DNA from: a virus
Length of the DNA: 43,849 nt
Strand: one strand, 5' to 3'
IMG/VR virus record: IMGVR_UViG_3300044799_000709
Span: 1 to 43,849 of that record
The notes under the pieces are model-generated. The model ran no database searches, was not told where the DNA came from, and was given only the letters and a program-made list of their open reading frames with translations. Position 1 is the stretch's first letter, and every line of letters begins with the position of its first letter. Both the position numbers and the translations under genes were made by a program. Below, one piece after another: positions 40,015-43,849 of this stretch.

Positions 40015-40773
40015 TTAAGCCCTCAATAATCGGCCGGCCGGTTTATAACCGGTCTGCTCTTTAAGTTTCGCCATAAATAGCCCTTTTTTATTATTCGCAT
40101 TCGATGCCCTTGCGCTTCTTGCCCACTCGACGGCATCCTTAAAAATCGATATATGAAGTTTTCCCGCCTGGCACTGCTCAGCCATGAATGTAAATGCCCT
40201 CGAAAAAGTAGTTATCTCTTTGCCGTCAAAATGAAAAATTCCCCTCTGTTTGCCGTCCCCGATAACCTGTTTTGCGAGAAACTGCTTTTGCTCCGCTATT
40301 TTCAAATCCAATTCCAGAATTTCAGAGGGGTTTTTCAAAGGGTTTTGCTTTGTTAATTTTGATTGTTCATTATTGATGTTAGTTTGGGATTGTTCATCCT
40401 TATTATATGAGTTGACTTTTAAATCAATAGGGTCTTGACTTTTTTGCCTATAGCTATTGACTTTTAAATCAATAAGTATTGACTTTTTTATCAATAGGGA
40501 TATATACCTTTTATTGCCTTCTTTTTTACTGATTTCGTAGTTTATAAAACCCAATTCTTTGAGGTGCAAAATCCATCTGCTGACTGTGCAAACATCAACT
40601 CCATAAAGGTTCGCAAAATATTGATTCGATGCCCAGCAGGTTCCGTTTTTATCACAAAGAGCTGTGATTTCACCATAGAGTAGCTTTTCATTCGGCTTGA
40701 GTTCTTTATGGTATCTTATCTCTGCGGGTATTATCGCATAATAATTCGGTCTTGTTTTTTGTATATCTTTCAT
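40015..40773 (-). CDS. Phage replication initiator-like protein with internal iterons
   Basis: 252 residues. The N-terminal winged helix (YYAIIPAEIRYHKELKPNEKLLYGEITALCDKNGTCWASNQYFANLYGVDVCTVSRWILHLKELGFI) is of the HTH_36 type found in replication initiators. The central region (ILIDLKVNSYRQKSQDPIDLKVNSYNKDEQ) is encoded by 22-23-bp direct repeats, as in lambda O where the origin lies in the gene. The C-terminus is helical and basic. The ATG overlaps the stop of the preceding gene. Confidence 0.78.
   Translation of the reverse strand: MKDIQKTRPNYYAIIPAEIRYHKELKPNEKLLYGEITALCDKNGTCWASNQYFANLYGVDVCTVSRWILHLKELGFINYEISKKEGNKRYISLLIKKSILIDLKVNSYRQKSQDPIDLKVNSYNKDEQSQTNINNEQSKLTKQNPLKNPSEILELDLKIAEQKQFLAKQVIGDGKQRGIFHFDGKEITTFSRAFTFMAEQCQAGKLHISIFKDAVEWARSARASNANNKKGLFMAKLKEQTGYKPAGRLLRA
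40412..40498. repeat. Four iterons, probable origin of replication
   Basis: TTGACTTTTAAATCAATA-like repeats begin at 40412, 40435, 40457 and 40479 (spacing 23, 22, 22), A+T-rich, within the replication gene. Two helical turns apart, they fit initiator binding sites. Confidence 0.65.
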
Positions 40774-41051
40774 ATTGTTTTATTCAATTCCGGCTTAATA
40801 TATTCTACAGTTGCTCTATTAAACCAATCAGGAGTTTCCAATCGAAAAACAATCTCTCTTTCATCTTGTTTTCCGGTCATAATCGCAAATGATAAAATAC
40901 GGCCTTTATTTTTACCAATCACCTCTAACATTTGAAATTCGGCAATAAAGATACCACCAACTTTTTGGTGAATCGAAGGATTATTTGTGGCATAAATTTC
41001 ATCATCTGGTGAAATATTTGAAAATTGCTTTAAGAAATCCTTTATTTTCAT
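40770..41051 (-). CDS. Small protein upstream of the replication gene
   Basis: 93 residues, mixed alpha/beta (IKDFLKQFSNISPDDEIYATN; GRILSFAIMTGKQDEREIVFRLETPDWF). AGAGGTT precedes the ATG; the stop overlaps the replication start. No family recognised. Confidence 0.6.
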   Translation of the reverse strand: MKIKDFLKQFSNISPDDEIYATNNPSIHQKVGGIFIAEFQMLEVIGKNKGRILSFAIMTGKQDEREIVFRLETPDWFNRATVEYIKPELNKTI

Positions 41052-41097
41052 GATAACCTCTGTGTTCTCTGTGCCCTCTGTGGTTTAATATTGTCCT

Positions 41098-41604
41098 TTA
41101 CGAAAATAATAACTGTGTTTGTCTATCCTGATTTTGCCTGTTTCTTCTGCATTCTCGAAGTATCCTGCCAGCACGTGATGGCGACATCGTATAATCGGTT
41201 TTTTCATTTCTTTTTACCGGCGTCGGCAGCCTGACAGGCTCTCTTGTTTCAATGATTTTTACCCAGTAGCCGGCAGGTTCCCTTTTATCACCGCATACCC
41301 GCCATATATGAACTGCGCATCGCCTATCCGGGTGTTGGAATTTACCCATATCCTCGACAAGCCTCATCCCTACCAGTTCACCGCGTCTCGGTGTCACCTC
41401 GTTTATTGACCAATAGTGTTTTAGATATTTTGGTTTGATTGTCTTTGCCTCTTTTTGATTTAAGGCCTCGCAGATTCTCAGGTCATCGGCAGGCCCTATT
41501 TCTTCGAGTATGGCAAGCACCGCATCCTGGTTCGGCTCAAGGTGATCTCGATTTATTATCAAGGCCTCACAGCTTGTCTCTCTAACCGGCATAAATAATC
41601 TCAT
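41098..41604 (-). CDS. Winged-helix DNA-binding protein
   Basis: 168 residues. NQDAVLAILEEIGPADDLRICEALNQ...SINEVTPRRGELVGMRLVEDMGK is a winged helix of the kind seen in phage regulatory or replication proteins. The C-terminus is Arg-rich (RAGRILRECRRNRQNQDRQ). The ATG overlaps the stop of the repeat protein (ATGA). Confidence 0.7.
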   Translation of the reverse strand: MRLFMPVRETSCEALIINRDHLEPNQDAVLAILEEIGPADDLRICEALNQKEAKTIKPKYLKHYWSINEVTPRRGELVGMRLVEDMGKFQHPDRRCAVHIWRVCGDKREPAGYWVKIIETREPVRLPTPVKRNEKTDYTMSPSRAGRILRECRRNRQNQDRQTQLLFS

Positions 41605-42362
41605 TTTTTTAGAATAATATTTTTCGCTTTTATTTTATTTGCATTTTCCGGCAGCGCCGTCAGGCTACTCAGGTCAAGGTTTCCACCGGCTTTTATATTT
41701 GCATTTTCCGGCAGCGCCGTCAGGCTGCTCAGGTTAAGGTTTCCACCGGCTTTTATATTTGCATTTTCCGGCAGCGTCGTCAGGCTGCTCAGGTAAAGGG
41801 ATCCACCGGCTTTGAGTTTTGCATTTTCCGGCAGCGCCGTCAGGCTGCTCAGGTCAAGGTATCTACCGGCTTCGAGCTTTGCATTTTCCGGCAGCGCCGT
41901 CAGGTTGCGCAGGTCAAGGTCTCCACCGGCTTCAAGTTTTGCATTTTCCGGCAGCGTCCTCAGGCTGCTCAGGTAAAGGTCTCCACCGGCTTTTATATTT
42001 GCATTTTCCGGCAGCGCCGTCAGGCTGCTCAGGTTAAGATATCCATTCCACGATAATTGGTTTGATTTGATATGTTTTGCGATATCTTGTTGAAATTGCC
42101 GAATCGCCTGTATTGTGTGCTCTTCTTCCCACCAGTTTGGCTTGCTGGCATCAAAGATAAGTGCATATTTATCCCACTCATCAAGACCACCTTGAGGTAT
42201 ATATTCAAGAGGCGTCTGTTTTGTCGCGCCAGCAGAAGCGTCGTCTCTGATTTTATATTCTTTATGGCATTCGGTGTGACTATCATTATTGGGAAGTATG
42301 AATACTTTGATTGTATTATCGGTTATATTTAAGACTGCGATTCCACTTCTAAAGTGACACAT
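41601..42362 (-). CDS. Repeat protein with seven 20-residue LPENA repeats
   Basis: 253 residues. The N-terminal 115 residues form a separate domain (DEWDKYALIFDASKPNWWEEEHTIQAIRQFQQDIAKHI). From about 116 on, units such as LYLSSLTALPENAKLKAGGD repeat every 20 residues, giving a leucine-rich or beta-solenoid strand stack. AAAGGCA precedes the ATG. A protein-binding role is likely; target unknown. Confidence 0.75.
   Translation of the reverse strand: MCHFRSGIAVLNITDNTIKVFILPNNDSHTECHKEYKIRDDASAGATKQTPLEYIPQGGLDEWDKYALIFDASKPNWWEEEHTIQAIRQFQQDIAKHIKSNQLSWNGYLNLSSLTALPENANIKAGGDLYLSSLRTLPENAKLEAGGDLDLRNLTALPENAKLEAGRYLDLSSLTALPENAKLKAGGSLYLSSLTTLPENANIKAGGNLNLSSLTALPENANIKAGGNLDLSSLTALPENANKIKAKNIILKK
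41640..42045. repeat. 60-bp tandem repeat, seven copies, coding
   Basis: Each unit begins GCATTTTCCGGCAGCGCCGT. Copies differ by few bases and keep the frame exactly, indicating recent duplication under coding constraint. Confidence 0.95.
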
Positions 42363-42395
42363 TTGTATTGCCTTTCAAAATATTCGTAAACTCCT

Positions 42396-42599
42396 TTAAT
42401 TACGGCATTTAAACTGTAATTCTGCAAATTTTACTAATCTCTCTTCTAATAATGGGATCTCCGCCAATGGTATATGCAAATCCACCTCCTGCAGGATGAT
42501 TATCTGCTCGTAGATATCCATCCGGGATAGTCTTGTCATCCGCAGCGGCTCTTTAATTGAATTAAGATTATTTCTATTTATTATATCTGCGATTTGCAT
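42396..42599 (-). CDS. Small helical protein
   Basis: 67 residues (MTRLSRMDIYEQIIILQEVDLHIPLAEIPLLEERLVKFAELQF), acidic and helical. It starts within the 3' end of the preceding small gene. No family recognised. Confidence 0.55.
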   Translation of the reverse strand: MQIADIINRNNLNSIKEPLRMTRLSRMDIYEQIIILQEVDLHIPLAEIPLLEERLVKFAELQFKCRN

Positions 42600-42727
42600 A
42601 TTTGATTCCGTTCAGGAAGATTCAATCCGTTATTTTTGATATCTATTTTGATAATCTCCTCACAGTCATCAGGGACAAATCCCATCAAAACAAGTGGTAA
42701 TATTATGATTAGTTCAATGATTCTCAT
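42581..42727 (-). CDS. Micro-protein with N-terminal membrane segment
   Basis: 48 residues from ATG 42727: RIIELIIILPLVLMGF is a membrane or signal segment, then DDCEEIIKIDIKNNGLNLPE. The ATG overlaps the stop of the preceding gene (ATGA) and the 3' end overlaps the next, so it fits the compact early operon. Below usual ORF-calling length. Confidence 0.55.
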   Translation of the reverse strand: MRIIELIIILPLVLMGFVPDDCEEIIKIDIKNNGLNLPERNQICKSQI

Positions 42728-42897
42728 TTTCCGCCTATCTCTTTCTCGATACCATTGGCTATATCATCCAGTGCATTCTTCTCAAATCTAATCGGTATTG
42801 CCATAGAAGCATCCATAAATGCCTGACCTGTTTTAACGACAAGATTCACGGTGCGAATTGGTAACGTAATTATTTTACTTATCAATTTCAGTATCAT
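42724..42897 (-). CDS. Small amphipathic protein
   Basis: 57 residues from ATG 42897 (AAAGGTG upstream; a longer frame to 42930 exists). N-terminal amphipathic segment (ILKLISKIITLPIRTVNLVVK) then acidic helix. First protein gene of the leftward early operon. Unknown function. Confidence 0.55.
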   Translation of the reverse strand: MILKLISKIITLPIRTVNLVVKTGQAFMDASMAIPIRFEKNALDDIANGIEKEIGGK

Positions 42898-42995
42898 TTT
42901 TTCACCTTTCATTTTCAAAAACAGGGACAAGAATAGGCATCCTTGCCCCTGTCGGAGGAGGGTGATTATAAGACACCCATCGTGCCATAACCCGG

Positions 42996-43041
42996 TTTAC
43001 CCCGTGAGATAGACTACAAAGGCTTTATCTCACGGGGTAAA
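42996..43041. repeat. Palindromic element copy 6, abutting the tRNA 3' end
   Basis: TTTACCCCGTGAGATA with TTTATCTCACGGGGTAAA; loop orientation opposite to copies 1, 3 and 5. Its arm ends exactly where the tRNA ends, so it may act as trailer hairpin. Confidence 0.9.
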
Positions 43042-43115
43042 TTGCGGGGGCAGGATTCGAACCTGCGACCTGGTGGTTATGGGCCACCTGAGCTGCCAGA
43101 CTGCTCTACCCCGCG
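43042..43115 (-). tRNA. Initiator-type tRNA-Met (CAT anticodon)
   Basis: 74 nt without encoded CCA. The cloverleaf folds with acceptor CGCGGGG/CCCCGCA, leaving a C1-A72 mismatch, and A11-T24 in the D stem, the two hallmarks of bacterial initiator tRNA. The anticodon loop is CCCATAA. The anticodon stem GGTGG/CCACC keeps two of the three conserved G-C pairs (29-41 is T-A). The sequence is otherwise very close to E. coli tRNA-fMet from memory. It lies about 270 bp inside the right att site. Confidence 0.9.
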
Positions 43116-43118
43116 GTG

Positions 43119-43151
43119 AAGTGACCGGCCACATCCGGGGACCGGTCACTT
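43119..43151. promoter_or_regulatory. Perfect 10-bp inverted repeat upstream of the tRNA
   Basis: AAGTGACCGG at 43119-43128 pairs with CCGGTCACTT at 43142-43151. No T-run follows, so an operator or processing hairpin is more likely than a terminator. Confidence 0.5.
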
Positions 43152-43387
43152 TGGGGAAATATAATCTAAGATGCCGCCCCCGCTCGCTGACCTTTAATTA
43201 TCGATGTAAATGGAATGTTGCTTATCTGAATTAACGATAACGACGGGGACTTTGCGTGATTGAATAAATGTATTTTGTGGATTATGACTTATGGCTAAAC
43301 CACTTGCCATAAATGGCTTGCGACTGTCTTTTTTTGACACATAACTTGATACATAATCATCGAAATCTGATACCTAATCAGACCACC
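43152..43387. other. Right-end non-coding region
   Basis: No ORF with a start and ribosome-binding site is seen. It contains an imperfect inverted repeat (TTATGGCTAA...TTGCCATAAA) and a near-repeat of TGATACATAATCA / TGATACCTAATCA close to the att core, which could be recombinase or excisionase arm sites. It probably also holds the leftward early promoter, but I could not define one. Confidence 0.4.
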
Positions 43388-43405
43388 TAACATATATTAT
43401 GGGAC
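43388..43405. repeat. Right attachment site core (attR)
   Basis: Exact second copy of TAACATATATTATGGGAC, same orientation as 172-189. Sequence beyond it belongs to the host. Confidence 0.85.
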
Positions 43406-43463
43406 GTTGGATATTTTGTATTCTCAGCCTATTTCAAGTATCCATATTTAATTGCCCGCACTC

Positions 43464-43849
43464 TTAATAATAGAAAGGATAATCTCTTAACGACAAAGGC
43501 TTGCCGAGAATCTCATAATAAACTATTGCCTTTTTAATCTCTGTTGCGGAATCCAATTGATAAATAGTCCTGCTGCCTTTTTCTGCACCTTCCCTGGCCT
43601 TCTTTTCCTCGACCTGAGATTTATAAACATCCTCAACAACGGCAGGCTGATTTAAAGTACTCTGTTTAAACGAATCTTCCCTCTGTTTTAAAACAACCGG
43701 CTCGGAAAGTTTCCGTGAATACGAAGGTTTAGTAATAGTCGCCTTAATTTTCTTTTCTATAGCAGCAGGTGCTTTATATTCATTCTTTACGACTTCAGTC
43801 TCTTGAATTTCTTTCTCTTCAGCTGACTTTATAATCACAATACCTTCTG
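43464..43849 (-). CDS. Host gene, 3' part (5' end outside window)
   Basis: The frame is open to the window edge (128 residues visible), Lys/Glu-rich and low-complexity until a C-terminal segment (TIYQLDSATEIKKAIVYYEILGKPLSLRDYPFYY). Function not recognised. It converges on the left-flank host gene. Confidence 0.55.
   Translation of the reverse strand, partial: EGIVIIKSAEEKEIQETEVVKNEYKAPAAIEKKIKATITKPSYSRKLSEPVVLKQREDSFKQSTLNQPAVVEDVYKSQVEEKKAREGAEKGSRTIYQLDSATEIKKAIVYYEILGKPLSLRDYPFYY

Larger units (their letters stand above)
172..43405. mobile_element. Integrated temperate phage (prophage), lambda-like head module, siphovirus-type tail
   Basis: The element is bounded by an 18-bp perfect direct repeat and lies between two truncated host genes. 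It contains an integrase at one edge, a replication region, terminase, portal, protease, capsid, joining, tail tube, tape measure and tail hub genes, nearly all on the minus strand with tight or overlapping spacing. No gene of the structural set looks truncated, so the prophage appears complete. No endolysin or CI-like repressor could be recognised by eye. The portal and large terminase are lambda type, which supports the family assignment of the head. The siphovirus assignment is inferred from a tape measure and the absence of any recognisable sheath. Confidence 0.93.

Noticed and set aside
43042-43115. tRNA as the integration site
   Set aside because: The 18-bp att core is about 270 bp away and shares no sequence with the tRNA 3' end.

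Overview
The window holds a complete, apparently intact temperate phage genome (about 43.2 kb, roughly 172-43405) integrated between two truncated host genes. An 18-bp direct repeat (TAACATATATTATGGGAC) at 172-189 and 43388-43405 marks the probable attL and attR. The left copy overlaps the stop codon of a tyrosine integrase. I read the host as a member of the Planctomycetota, possibly Phycisphaerae. The reasons are the intergenic hairpins of the type CACGGGCTGGAAGCCCGTG and a zinc-ribbon/TM cargo protein with the CPxC...CxYC N-terminus common in that phylum. This is recognition from memory, not a search.

Nearly every phage gene is on the minus strand, so the genome reads from right to left. 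At the right end (43.4-39.8 kb) are an initiator-type tRNA, small overlapping early genes, a 20-residue-repeat protein, a winged-helix protein and a replication protein whose gene carries four 22-23-bp iterons. Next (39.8-30.4 kb) come membrane proteins, a second and minimal tyrosine recombinase, an ASCH-like protein, a PD-(D/E)XK-like nuclease overlapping a Dam-like methylase, a radical-SAM protein and a beta-class DNA methyltransferase. The head module (30.4-21.3 kb) has lambda-like order: small terminase, large terminase (gpA type), gpW-like connector, lambda-type portal, S49 protease with a nested scaffold start, DUF2190-like decoration protein, major capsid protein and head-tail joining protein. 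Two holin-like small membrane proteins follow. A cluster of LamG, beta-helix and signal-peptide-bearing proteins (20.5-15.5 kb) sits unusually between head and tail genes. The tail module (15.4-3.1 kb) then runs terminator-like, tube-like, chaperone-like (with an A9 slippery run), tape measure, hub-like and a Cys-rich protein. Two plus-strand cargo genes (1562-2919) and the integrase close the left end. The short tape measure suggests a siphovirus with a short tail. No endolysin or CI-type repressor was recognised.

The most unusual content lies between the genes. (1) At least six copies of a ~46-bp palindrome (core TTTACCCCGTGAGATA) lie at gene junctions. One is inserted in frame inside a gene whose uninterrupted paralogue is also in this phage, and three others supply C-terminal codons or stop codons in all three frames. 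This closely parallels the Rickettsia palindromic elements. (2) About twenty degenerate 7-bp tandem-repeat arrays form most structural-gene junctions, with one heptamer type on the stop-codon side and another running into the start codon. (3) Other hairpin families have conserved outer arms and variable but self-complementary inner arms. Together these look like a repeat-built system of gene-junction linkers in a phage genome.
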